Positions 8,303-15,844 of a DNA stretch of 17,256 nt are shown one piece after another (the stretch's first letter is position 1; each line of letters opens with the position of its first letter). The DNA lies in the NCBI GenBank assembly GCA_002336485.1, contig DDCZ01000010.1, positions 1-17,256 of the forward strand. The letters are read 5' to 3'. This DNA is from Flavobacteriales bacterium UBA1993. GTDB taxonomy: Bacteria; Bacteroidota; Bacteroidia; Flavobacteriales_G; Salibacteraceae. A program made the translations under genes and the position numbers. The notes beneath the pieces are model-generated. The model saw only the letters and a program-made list of their open reading frames with translations, searched no databases and was not told the DNA's origin.

Positions 8303-9652
8303 TTAGAAATTTCCGAGTGCTTTATCAAGAGCGAGTTTTGAGTTTAGAAGCTCGAGCGTTGTATTAATGTAGTTTCCCAAAGAGGTGAGATATTGGTTTT
8401 CTGCAGATGTCAAATCGGTGCTTGAAGCAAGCCCTTCATTGTATTTGGTGCGGGTGCGGTCTTTTATGCTCTTGGCTAGTTCAAGATCTTCCATCGTTGT
8501 TTCATATCGAGACAACGAGCTGCGATATGTGTTTTTCGCATTCACCACTTGCATGGTCAAACCTTCTCTAACTTCCAGCTTCTGGTTTTGAATTTTAGCC
8601 AGTTCAATTTTCGCTTGTTGTACCCTCTGATGCCCTTGGCCTGATGAGAAAATTGGCACTCGAAGCTGCACTCCCCAAAGAGTAGTCGGATACCATTGGT
8701 CGTCGTTTAGAAAGTTAAACTTGTTTCGATAGGCATTTTGACTATGGTTGAAAAACGCGCTCAGTTGCGGGTAATATCGGGCGCGTTCATTGGATAGAGA
8801 AAGCTCGGTTAATTTCAAGCCTTGATCCAAGCTGATTAGGTCGATGTGGTTGTCGGCGTTGAATGCCTGATCAATCAAGGCACCATCGGAAAGGGATTGG
8901 TTACTCACCACCGCATCGATATCGTCGGACAGTGTAATCTCAGTTTCGATAGCCAAGCCCATTTGATATTTCAGAAGATTGATAACACTTTCAAGCTGAC
9001 GCTCTGCATAATCAAGTTGAATCGAAACGTTTGATCGAAGCAGCTTCATTTGATCGGCGTCTTGCTTTTCAAGGAAGCCAGATTCATAAAACGCATTTGT
9101 TTCCTTGAATATCTGCTCCATATTAGCCTTGTTCTCGATGAGAGCCTCAATGTTTTCCTGTGCAGCTAGTGCAGAATAGTAGGTTTGAGTGACGCTGGTT
9201 TTCACTTCAATTTCTGAGCGTGTGAGAGCGTACTCTGAAGATTTCACATATTCCTTGGCTGCCTTCAATCCTACAAAGTAAGATCCATCAAACAGCAATT
9301 GGCTAGCGTTAATGCCAGCAGACATTGAGTGCGGTAAACCAAACTGTAGCGGCACTAAAATTCCGGCGGGCGCCGAAGGGTCAAAAGCACTCGCTTCGGC
9401 CACCTGGGTTGGGATGTCTATGAAGTTGTTGTAGGATGCTTCTCCACTGATTTGAGGCAAACCAATGGCTGTAGTTTCCTTCACCTTGCGTTTACTTAAA
9501 TCAATATCGAGTCGTGCGCGTTGGAGCTGATAATTGTGCTCCACCGCATGCTTCACTGCTTCCTCTAAGGTGAATCCCTTTGCTTCCTGTGCAAATGAGG
9601 TTCCTCCAAATAGGAAAGCGAATGCAAATACGATGATTGGTCGCTTGTTCAT
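8303..9652 (-). CDS. TolC-family outer-membrane efflux channel
   Basis: A 449-residue outer-membrane factor. A signal peptide with a cleavage site near TSFA-Q leads into two similar halves of the OEP type. Each half holds long amphipathic helices: GFTLEEAVKHAVEHNYQLQRARLDIDL... begins the first, and LTELSLSNERARYYPQLSAFF begins the second. Beta-strand-like segments follow (for example the GVQLRVPIFSSGQGHQRV region). The closing helix reads YLTSLGNYINTTLELLNSKLALDKALGNF, the usual end of this family. The length matches the family (about 420-480 residues). The start ATG overlaps the tetR stop by one base (TAATG), and the adaptor gene follows after three bases. It most likely forms the exit duct of the RND pump encoded in the same operon. 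Confidence 0.93.
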   Translation of the reverse strand: MNKRPIIVFAFAFLFGGTSFAQEAKGFTLEEAVKHAVEHNYQLQRARLDIDLSKRKVKETTAIGLPQISGEASYNNFIDIPTQVAEASAFDPSAPAGILVPLQFGLPHSMSAGINASQLLFDGSYFVGLKAAKEYVKSSEYALTRSEIEVKTSVTQTYYSALAAQENIEALIENKANMEQIFKETNAFYESGFLEKQDADQMKLLRSNVSIQLDYAERQLESVINLLKYQMGLAIETEITLSDDIDAVVSNQSLSDGALIDQAFNADNHIDLISLDQGLKLTELSLSNERARYYPQLSAFFNHSQNAYRNKFNFLNDDQWYPTTLWGVQLRVPIFSSGQGHQRVQQAKIELAKIQNQKLEVREGLTMQVVNAKNTYRSSLSRYETTMEDLELAKSIKDRTRTKYNEGLASSTDLTSAENQYLTSLGNYINTTLELLNSKLALDKALGNF

Positions 9653-10284
9653 TATAATAGGATGTTTTCTTGTTTGACTTTTTCTTTTAGGTAGGCTAAT
9701 CCCTTATCACTGGCGATTCCGCGAATGTGGTATCGCATCATTTCAAGGTGTATCTGACGAAACGAATAACGTTCGGGAGGAAAGGTTTCCCCATCCGCGC
9801 ACAAATGCACTTTGATGGCATAAAAAGCAGCGATCAAAAATGGATCGAGGTTATCTCTATATAGTCCTTGCTGGATTCCTTTTCGCAAGTTGTCCTCCAC
9901 GCATTCTGCGATGAACTTGTGCTGAAATTCATGAAAAACGGCCCACGCTTCTGGATGATACTTCTGCAGATCGTAATTGATTGATGGGTGCACCTGTCCA
10001 AATTTTTGACTCATCTCTTTTGTCAGAGCAAAAAGCATGTCTATCGCATTATCGATGCTCTCACACATAGAATTTGCATCGCTCTTTTCTTGATCCACCA
10101 ATAATTGAACAGACTGGGTAACTAGGTCATTCTTGTCGTTGACATATAAATACAATGTCTTTTTCGAGACTCCCAGTTGACGTGCAATATCATCCATCGT
10201 CATGCTCTTTATGCCAAATCGCATAAAGAGAAGAACTGTCTTCCCCAATAACTCAACTCCTCTATCGTCTACCGTATTTTTCAT
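9652..10284 (-). CDS. TetR/AcrR-family transcriptional regulator of the efflux operon
   Basis: A 210-residue TetR-type repressor when started at the ATG at 10284 (MKNTVDDRGVELLG). The frame stays open to 10473. The shorter start places the helix-turn-helix (MTMDDIARQLGVSKKTLYLYV, about residues 28-48) where TetR proteins carry it, and gives the usual family length. It also leaves a 28-base inverted repeat upstream of the gene instead of inside it. The C-terminal ligand domain is helical (DANSMCESIDNAIDMLFALTKEMSQ and onward) and poorly conserved in the family. It is the first gene of the operon and overlaps the tolC-like start by one base, so repressor and pump are probably co-transcribed. 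Negative autoregulation, relieved by a pump substrate, is the likely logic but is inferred. Confidence 0.88.
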   Translation of the reverse strand: MKNTVDDRGVELLGKTVLLFMRFGIKSMTMDDIARQLGVSKKTLYLYVNDKNDLVTQSVQLLVDQEKSDANSMCESIDNAIDMLFALTKEMSQKFGQVHPSINYDLQKYHPEAWAVFHEFQHKFIAECVEDNLRKGIQQGLYRDNLDPFLIAAFYAIKVHLCADGETFPPERYSFRQIHLEMMRYHIRGIASDKGLAYLKEKVKQENILL

Positions 10285-10293
10285 TTCTGAGGG

Positions 10294-10346
10294 CGAATGT
10301 AGGAACATTTTTAATCTGGGAAACGTTTCGTGTAAAAAATGTTTCC
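10294..10346 (-). promoter_or_regulatory. Candidate TetR operator and promoter of the efflux operon
   Basis: A 28-base inverted repeat spans 10319-10346. The left arm is GGAAACGTTT (10319-10328), an eight-base spacer follows, and the right arm AAATGTTTCC (10337-10346) is complementary to the left at nine of ten positions. This size and symmetry fit a TetR-family operator. A third half-site-like run (GGAACATTT, 10302-10310) lies between it and the gene. On the minus strand TACATTCG (plus-strand 10294-10301) matches seven of eight positions of the TAnnTTTG -7 element, but it lies only about ten bases from the ATG at 10284. The promoter part is weak. The inverted repeat is clear in the sequence. 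Confidence 0.6.
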
Positions 10347-10627
10347 TGCGTGGGGAGTTTGCTTCCATGTCGAGCAAGGATTTGGTTTTCTGACAAGGGA
10401 AGGACGTGGAAAGATGGCCTGCGGGCTTTGTACGAATTAGCCAAGCAAATTGGTAGAACACTTTTAAGTTCAATTGAAAATCGCTTGTTTCTCAATGGGG
10501 AATCAATGCTTAATAAGTAAATAGCCTTCAACCTGTAGACATTTCCGAACATCGCTGCAGAAAGAAAGGCGCTTCGGGTTATTATGTCTAATTAAATTGA
10601 AGTCAGTCACAATTTCCGGCGCCAAGG
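10347..10627. other. Divergent intergenic region without a supported gene
   Basis: This stretch separates the efflux operon (minus) from the kinase operon (plus). It is AT-rich in its middle, around TTAATAAGTAAATAG (10510-10524) and TCTAATTAAATTGAAG. ORFs that cross it on the minus strand show no family features. I found no clear TAnnTTTG element with a matching -33 box for the kinase, and no further inverted repeat as strong as the one at 10319-10346. Confidence 0.5.
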
Positions 10628-10936
10628 GTGGAATATCCTCGCAAAAAATTAGACCTTTCAACAGTGAAATTGAGCAGACAAAAAGAGTTGTTTACTGAGC
10701 GGTGGGGGCTTGTTGTCCTCATTTTTTTGACTTCTGCTCAAAGCTTCGCACAGTTGGATCAATGGCGCGAGCAACCCAATTATGTGGAGTGCCTTACAAA
10801 GATCAATACAAATCAGTATCCCGATGTATCCTTTCAGGCAAAGGATCTGCTTTGTCAAATGGAGTCGGCCACTAAGGCTGCAGATTACGAAGCCTCCGAT
10901 TTATTTCTGCGCCAATTGGATTCCATGTTGTCTTGA
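10628..10936 (+). CDS. Signal-peptide and N-terminal fragment of the TPR histidine kinase
   Basis: A 102-residue reading frame ending at a TGA (10934-10936). It starts at a GTG at 10628, with a second GTG at 10664 as a reasonable alternative that would shorten the N-region of the signal. Residues about 35-50 form a signal peptide core (WGLVVLIFLTSAQSFAQ) with a likely cleavage after SFA. The rest is helical and looks like the start of a TPR region (FQAKDLLCQMESATKAADYEASDLFLRQLDSML). The downstream 532-residue kinase frame is in the same phase: apart from the TGA, the two read through without a shift, with only four codons between the stop and the ATG at 10949. I infer that the ancestral gene was a single kinase of about 639 residues or slightly less. 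Alone, this fragment would be a small secreted peptide with no known role. Confidence 0.6.
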   Translation: MEYPRKKLDLSTVKLSRQKELFTERWGLVVLIFLTSAQSFAQLDQWREQPNYVECLTKINTNQYPDVSFQAKDLLCQMESATKAADYEASDLFLRQLDSMLS

Positions 10937-10948
10937 GAACCCGATTCA

Positions 10949-12547
10949 ATGTTTATTATGCGTGCGTCACTTGAAATGGGCCGATTGCATCGTAAACAAG
11001 GACGATATGAAAACGCCTTTATTAGCTATTCCTCCGCTTTAGACTATTTCAAGCATCATCAATCCTACAATAATTGGGGGCTTGCGCTTGTTAGGCTGGC
11101 GGAATACTATCGTGACCTAGATCGATTCGACTTGGCTCAAAGTCATCTTGAATTGGTTATAGAGTTGGAGAAAAACCATGGCCCGTTGCATCCTCAAACC
11201 TTGGCAATACTGTGGCATCGTTATGCGGCAATTTCGGTTCAAATGAAGCTACCAATCGAAGAGGCCGTTTCTTATTCCGAACGCTCACTCTCCTATTCCG
11301 AACCGAATAATTTTAAGGAAGACATGGCCACGTCATATCTCGAATTGGGCTATATCTATTATAACTTAAAGGACGATCGTGCCGAGGCTTATTATCAGGA
11401 GGCATTGTCAATTTGGAGACGACTTGGATTGGTTCATTATAAAGTCAACACATTATTCAACTTGGCGAGATTGCACCATTCGACCGGAAATATTGCGAGG
11501 TGTGAAGAGTTGCTAGAGGAAGTTTTAGAGTTAAGTAATGCCCTCCAGCTAAGAACGCCACAATACGACGCCTTGTTTTTGAAGTCAGAAATAAGTATCG
11601 CTAATGGCCGGTACAAAGAGGCATTGGAAATGAGGGGTCAGGCCAATCAAATACTCGTGGATAGGATGTTGAACCAACATGATGTTGCCATTGCGCAGAT
11701 TTCGAAAAAGTACGAGTCAGACCTAACGAAACATCAATTGGAAATGGCAAAGTCGGAGGTGCTCGCAGCCGAAAAGGATGCCAACCTGCAACGGAAGAGG
11801 CAGGGGTTTTTTGCGGCTTTATTGATTGTTGTTCTTGCATTAGCCGTTCTATTGTTTGTGTACTATAAAAGGCTTCAAACTCAATCGAATGAAGTAGACA
11901 TTCAGCGAAAAAAAATTGTGCAACAAAACGCCAAGCTGACTCTGAGTTTGTCCGAAAAAGAAACGTTACTGCAAGAAGTGCATCATCGAGTACAAAACAA
12001 TTTGCAATTTATTCTGGCGCTTATTGAAATGCAATCGAACTCTGAAACTGAGGAATCGGGCAAGGAGCTTCTTGGCGAGTTTTCGCAGAGGGTAATGGCC
12101 ATTGCATTGGTACACGAGCAATTACATATTGAAGACAAATCCGAATCCGTGCTGATTAGCTCGTATGTGAGACAATTAATTAATACCCTGCAGCAGCTCA
12201 TTGGCCCCAAGGCAAACCCAATACAGTTTAACCTTGAGCTCGAGCCTATAAATTTGGATGTGACAAGGGCTGTGGCAATAGGTATGGTGCTCAATGAACT
12301 CGTTACAAATTCGATGAAATATGCGTTTCAATCCGAGCAAAACCCGCAGATCTCCATATTGCTGAAAGAAGATTTGGATCGAAATGAAATCAGCCTAGAA
12401 TATGCAGACAACGGCTCGGGGTATGTCGGCGATGTCACGGCTGGATTGGGGTCACGGTTGATAAACATGTTTAGTCGCAGACTGAGAGGCAAGCATGAAA
12501 TATTGTCGAACGACGGCGTTAAATACCGCATTACTTTTACAAAATGA
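10949..12547 (+). CDS. TPR sensor histidine kinase (HisKA_2 type), N-terminus cut off by an in-frame stop
   Basis: A 532-residue kinase as it can be translated from the ATG at 10949. About five TPR-like helix pairs fill residues 5-240, for example LEMGRLHRKQGRYENAF and YLELGYIYYNLKDDRAEAYY. A coiled region follows (250-285), then one membrane helix (287-306, FFAALLIVVLALAVLLFVYY) and a second coiled linker. The HisKA_2 dimerisation/phosphoacceptor segment is at about 335-365, with H345-H346 in EVHHRVQNNLQ. The HATPase domain has N449/N454 (LNELVTNSMKY), D487 (YADNGSG) and the glycine box near 499-501 (GLGSRLI). All kinase motifs look intact. In this family the TPR region is normally periplasmic behind a signal peptide. 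Here that signal lies in the preceding fragment, cut off by TGA 10934-10936. Its stop overlaps the start of the LytTR regulator (ATGA), which is the obvious partner. Confidence 0.88.
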   Translation: MFIMRASLEMGRLHRKQGRYENAFISYSSALDYFKHHQSYNNWGLALVRLAEYYRDLDRFDLAQSHLELVIELEKNHGPLHPQTLAILWHRYAAISVQMKLPIEEAVSYSERSLSYSEPNNFKEDMATSYLELGYIYYNLKDDRAEAYYQEALSIWRRLGLVHYKVNTLFNLARLHHSTGNIARCEELLEEVLELSNALQLRTPQYDALFLKSEISIANGRYKEALEMRGQANQILVDRMLNQHDVAIAQISKKYESDLTKHQLEMAKSEVLAAEKDANLQRKRQGFFAALLIVVLALAVLLFVYYKRLQTQSNEVDIQRKKIVQQNAKLTLSLSEKETLLQEVHHRVQNNLQFILALIEMQSNSETEESGKELLGEFSQRVMAIALVHEQLHIEDKSESVLISSYVRQLINTLQQLIGPKANPIQFNLELEPINLDVTRAVAIGMVLNELVTNSMKYAFQSEQNPQISILLKEDLDRNEISLEYADNGSGYVGDVTAGLGSRLINMFSRRLRGKHEILSNDGVKYRITFTK

Positions 12548-13233
12548 GCGCACTGGAAGACGCCACCATTTTAATCGTTGAAGATGAAATTATCATCGCC
12601 GAGCTTCTGAGAGACATTTTGGAAAAGATCGGGATTAAAAAAATCAAAATGATTCACGAAAGTGATGAAGCCAAATCAGCCTTATCTGAGGGGTCATTTG
12701 ACCTAGTCCTTCTCGACATGCGCATGGATGAAGATCTAACAGGAATTGAACTGGCAAACGTCATCCTAGAGGGAAGTGGCGATCCTTTTATGTTCATTAC
12801 TGCACATTCGGATCAGGCCACACTGACAAAAGCGTTGGAGGTTGGCCATGTATCGTATATCACGAAGCCATTTAGAGCGCCCGATGTAATCGCTGCCGTT
12901 CAATTGGCACTTACAAAATCCCATGAAAAAGAGCTGGTGATTAAGGATGGATGGTCCATTGTTCGATTGCCATTTGACTCCATCATTTTTGTTAAAGGAG
13001 AGGGAAACTACATCCACATTCAAACGGATAGCAAACGATACTTGGTTAGATACACGTTGGATTGGTTCGTCAATTCCAGTCCTAGCTCTATGTTTATGCG
13101 CATCCATAGAAAGTGGATTGTCAACATCGATAGGGTTAAAAAAATCGAAGGGAAAAACTGCATTATTGGCGAGATTAGTCTGCCCGTCTCTCGAAACAGA
13201 ATAGCGGAATTACGAAATTCCATGGGCATTTAG
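12544..13233 (+). CDS. LytTR-family response regulator
   Basis: A 229-residue two-component regulator. The receiver domain occupies about residues 7-122, with the acidic pair E13/D14 (IVEDE), the phosphoacceptor D58 (LVLLDMRM), T87 (FITAHS) and K109 (YITKPF). A LytTR DNA-binding domain follows at about 130-229, with the typical core SIIFVKGEGNYIHIQT and the FMRIHRKWIVNIDRVKKIEG segment. The ATG overlaps the kinase stop as ATGA, so translation is probably coupled and the kinase is its likely phosphodonor. LytTR regulators bind direct-repeat sites. I did not find an obvious pair in the window, so targets are unknown. The stop is TAG. Confidence 0.93.
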   Translation: MSALEDATILIVEDEIIIAELLRDILEKIGIKKIKMIHESDEAKSALSEGSFDLVLLDMRMDEDLTGIELANVILEGSGDPFMFITAHSDQATLTKALEVGHVSYITKPFRAPDVIAAVQLALTKSHEKELVIKDGWSIVRLPFDSIIFVKGEGNYIHIQTDSKRYLVRYTLDWFVNSSPSSMFMRIHRKWIVNIDRVKKIEGKNCIIGEISLPVSRNRIAELRNSMGI

Positions 13234-13385
13234 TGGCTGATTTAGCGCCAGAAAACCCTTTCATCACCTTCTTCAAGCATTTCATCAACGATTGGATGAT
13301 CTCCGCAGAAACCTAAATATATTTGAGAGAGAAGGAAGCTTAGGAGCCTAAGTAGGATCCTTTAGAGATTAACATTTGAAGTCAT

Positions 13386-13469
13386 ATGAATGATTCAAGA
13401 CGAACAAAGATCTTGTTCTTGATTATAGTGTCGGTCTTCTTTATCGCATTGGGGACGATAGTTAGCTGA
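13386..13469 (+). CDS. Possible 27-residue single-helix membrane peptide
   Basis: A short frame from ATG 13386 to TGA 13467-13469. It has a polar, positively charged start (MNDSRRTK, two Arg and one Lys) followed by one continuous hydrophobic stretch (ILFLIIVSVFFIALGTIV), the layout of a small single-pass membrane protein with its N-terminus inside. It lies in the 312-base gap after the LytTR regulator on the same strand, and a good intrinsic terminator starts 49 bases after its stop, so transcription through this region is plausible. I see no clear ribosome site. A chance hydrophobic frame cannot be excluded. The rest of the gap holds a 14-base hairpin (CTTAGGAGCCTAAG, 13339-13352) without a T-tract. 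Confidence 0.4.
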   Translation: MNDSRRTKILFLIIVSVFFIALGTIVS

Positions 13470-13517
13470 CATCATATCCTGGTTATTGTTTTTTTGGAAT
13501 AGTAACCTACCCTAAAG

Positions 13518-13547
13518 TCGCCAAATAGAAATGTTTGGCGATTTTTT
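13518..13547 (+). terminator. Intrinsic terminator of the kinase/regulator transcript
   Basis: A perfect eight-base-pair stem (TCGCCAAA at 13518-13525, TTTGGCGA at 13534-13541) with an eight-base loop is followed directly by six T residues (13542-13547). It reads as a terminator on the plus strand only. On the minus strand no T-tract follows. Its last bases overlap the stop codon of the convergent cruF-like gene (13546-13548). It most likely ends transcription from the kinase/regulator operon or from the small ORF at 13386. Confidence 0.85.
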
Positions 13548-14175
13548 AAAACACTAAGTTCAGGATCCCAAAAAAACCGAGCTGAGACAGAAATACGGCA
13601 ATTCCGATCACACTATTTAGAGCGAGAGTTGATTTTTGCCAAAACGCTGATAGAATAAAGGAAATGACGAACCAGGCTAGGTAATTTGTCATAGGAATTG
13701 CTGGTTCACTCCACGACCAGAAATCCAAAGTAATGGCAATTGGCTCTATGAGAAAATCTAAGAAAACCATCATCAAAGCCGAAATAGCGGCTCGTATAAA
13801 AGGTGATTTTATGCTCAATGGTTTTGTCATTGAATTAGTGGCATACAATAGAATCAACCAGTTTACACCAATGACAACTGAAGTATTTAGAATCTTTGGC
13901 CCCAAAACCCAGCCGTATTCATACTGACCAAAAGGGAAACCAGTATTCACCCCAATAATTTCGACGACCAATCCGGCGAAAGCGGTGAGTGGAAATATCC
14001 ACCAGACCCGATTCCAATCTGAGTGATTAACCAAAAGAATGGCAAGTGTTAAGAGGAGGTTTAAGGGAGTAAGTGAAAGAAAAAAATCAGAATGATCTGA
14101 CGTTATTCCAACTAGACCTACCACATAGAAAATGAAAAGCACCGCAATGGATATGTGGACCTTATTAATTGACAT
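13546..14175 (-). CDS. cruF: CruF-like carotenoid 1,2-hydratase (carotenoid biosynthesis membrane protein)
   Basis: A 209-residue integral membrane protein with about six or seven hydrophobic segments. Recognisable family sequences are VEIIGVNTGFPFGQYEYG (about residues 70-87) and the FLDFLIEPIAITLDFWSW...PMTNYLAWF region (about 138-170). Both are characteristic of the carotenoid hydratase family that includes CruF and bisanhydrobacterioruberin hydratase. CruF adds water across the terminal 1',2' double bond of an acyclic carotenoid end, giving a tertiary hydroxyl group. The ATG at 14173-14175 lies inside the end of the CrtD-like gene (11-base overlap), so the two are probably translated together. 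Family membership is firm. The exact substrate (gamma-carotene or lycopene type) is inferred from the neighbour. Confidence 0.83.
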   Translation of the reverse strand: MSINKVHISIAVLFIFYVVGLVGITSDHSDFFLSLTPLNLLLTLAILLVNHSDWNRVWWIFPLTAFAGLVVEIIGVNTGFPFGQYEYGWVLGPKILNTSVVIGVNWLILLYATNSMTKPLSIKSPFIRAAISALMMVFLDFLIEPIAITLDFWSWSEPAIPMTNYLAWFVISFILSAFWQKSTLALNSVIGIAVFLSQLGFFGILNLVF

Positions 14176-15646
14176 CCTTTGCGATTATTTCTGATGTGAT
14201 TTTTGCTGAAAGTAGGGCAAGCGGTATGCCGCCACCAGGATGAACCGAGCCTCCGCAGAAATAGACATTTGGAATGCTGCCTTGATTCGGGTGCCGCAGA
14301 AATGCAGAAAACTTATCGTTTGAACTCGTGCCATAAAGGGCTCCTTTAAAACTGTTCGTATCCGCCTCAATACCCAATGGCGACCATATTCGTTCGGTTT
14401 CTATTAGAGCACCGATTTCCATTTTGAGCATGCGGCTGAGTTTTTTTATGACTTGTGCTCGCAATTCCACGATGAGGCCATCCCAGTTTTGTCCTTCGTT
14501 GGCGGGGGCGTTTATCATAACAAACCAATTCTCACATCCATTTGGAGCATCGTTTTTCTCAAGCTTGCTTGATATGTTGACGTAAACCGTCGGGTCTTCG
14601 GGAAGTGTTTTTTCCTCGAATAAATTCTTGAATTCTTCTCGATAGTCTGAGGAAAAAAAGATGTTGTGCAACCCCAAATTTTGGGTCGATGTTTTCATTC
14701 CCCAATAGAAAACCACCGCAGACCCTGAACGCTCCTGATGCAAGGTTTTCTCCGGCGCTTTCACCCCAGGCATTAGATGTTTATAGGTAAAGTAAACATC
14801 ACTATTTGATACAATTAGATCTGAGGAGAATTCGAGTTTTATTGACTCGGATTTAGACTTGGTTGCGCGTACTCCGATAGCTCGCCCTTGGTCCATAATT
14901 ATTGACTCGACTCGATGATTAAAGTGAAAGGTGACGCCCAGATCTATGGCATGACGATACAATGTTTCTGGGATAGAGCGCATTCCGCCTTTTGGGAAGT
15001 AGGTTCCGAACCCGTGCTCCAACCAGGGAATTACGTTGAGAATGCCAGGTGCGCGATAAGGGTTTGACCCATTGTACGTTGCGAAACGATCAAATAGTTG
15101 CACTAAATGTGGTTCCTTGAGTCGCTCGGAATTTGCCTCGTGCATCGACTTCCAGATATCGAATTGAGAGATTTTTAGGAGAGACTTCACGGTAGCGGCT
15201 GAGAACCAAGTTTTGGATGAACGCAATGATTTCTCCAAGAAAATCTTACCGCTGTGATCGTAGATATTTTTTGCGTGTTGAAAGTACTTTAGCGTGCGTT
15301 CCTTTGGGACGTCAAAAACCCGCTCTGCCTCAAGAGCAAAGGATTCTGGGTCTGAGTAACCCTTCATTGAATGACCGTCTTCCCAGAAATAGGAACACGA
15401 AATTTCTTCCTTCTCATATTCAAAAACCTGCGAAGTCTTTCCCAACTTCAAAAGCTCATCTACATATTGCGGCATGGTGAAGAGAGATGGTCCGCCGTCA
15501 AAAGTGAATCCATCCTGTTCGAAGCAATGCATTTTGCCCCCAGGATAATCGTTTGATTCAAACACATCAACCGCATGACCAGCATGTGCCAGCCGGATGG
15601 CAGAAGCCAATCCTGCTATTCCAGATCCGATGATTGAGATGTTCAC
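14165..15646 (-). CDS. crtD: CrtD-like hydroxycarotenoid 3,4-desaturase (CrtI family, FAD-dependent)
   Basis: A 493-residue flavin oxidoreductase of the phytoene desaturase superfamily. It begins at a GTG (15646) directly with the dinucleotide-binding fold: IIGSGIAGLASAIRLAHAGHAVDVFE (GxGxxG at residues 7-12), followed by PGGKM and FDGGPSLFTMP. An in-frame TGA four codons upstream of the GTG rules out a longer start. The C-terminal FAD-contact motif reads CGGSVHPGGGIPLALLSAKI, closer to what I recall of CrtD than of CrtI, which usually has a TxPGAGxP-like form. The overlap with a CruF-like hydratase supports CrtD: together they would make the 3',4'-desaturated, 1'-hydroxylated psi-end of saproxanthin or myxol-type pigments. 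A CrtI phytoene desaturase is the main alternative. No crtB, crtY, crtZ or crtE is present in this window. Confidence 0.78.
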   Translation of the reverse strand: MNISIIGSGIAGLASAIRLAHAGHAVDVFESNDYPGGKMHCFEQDGFTFDGGPSLFTMPQYVDELLKLGKTSQVFEYEKEEISCSYFWEDGHSMKGYSDPESFALEAERVFDVPKERTLKYFQHAKNIYDHSGKIFLEKSLRSSKTWFSAATVKSLLKISQFDIWKSMHEANSERLKEPHLVQLFDRFATYNGSNPYRAPGILNVIPWLEHGFGTYFPKGGMRSIPETLYRHAIDLGVTFHFNHRVESIIMDQGRAIGVRATKSKSESIKLEFSSDLIVSNSDVYFTYKHLMPGVKAPEKTLHQERSGSAVVFYWGMKTSTQNLGLHNIFFSSDYREEFKNLFEEKTLPEDPTVYVNISSKLEKNDAPNGCENWFVMINAPANEGQNWDGLIVELRAQVIKKLSRMLKMEIGALIETERIWSPLGIEADTNSFKGALYGTSSNDKFSAFLRHPNQGSIPNVYFCGGSVHPGGGIPLALLSAKITSEIIAKDVN

Positions 15647-15844
15647 GTTATAGGTAAATCAGTGTAACAAGGCTACGCCATTTCGGTTCAAATTAGTGAT
15701 GTGAAATGCGCTTATACATGGATTTTTTCGCTGAATGGGGTCATAGGTCGATGAACAGCCTATGCGTTATGCGTTTCGAACGCCTTAAACACTGACATTT
15801 GTATTCAACCCTATCTCAAGATTTTGAATTTCAAATTGGGAGAA
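15647..15844. other. Divergent intergenic region
   Basis: This stretch lies between the CrtD-like gene (minus) and the YfiR-like envelope gene (plus). On the plus strand GACATTTG (about 15794-15801) matches seven of eight bases of the TAnnTTTG element, but the nearest TTTC lies 16 bases upstream, too close for a good -33 box. On the minus strand CTAATTTG is a poorer match. A 25-codon ORF (15718-15795) has no distinctive feature. Confidence 0.3.

Noticed and set aside
10262..10552. A 96-codon minus-strand frame and the 63-codon upstream extension of tetR.
   Set aside because: Neither has a domain, signal or membrane feature. They cover the operator and the divergent intergenic region, and the tetR length is normal with the start at 10284.
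10934..10936. TGA read as an amino acid (alternative genetic code).
   Set aside because: TGA ends the kinase gene at 12545-12547 exactly at the overlap with the regulator start, and other genes end normally. The code appears standard.
15718..15795. A 25-codon plus-strand ORF in the divergent gap.
   Set aside because: It has no hydrophobic segment, no ribosome site and no recognisable feature.
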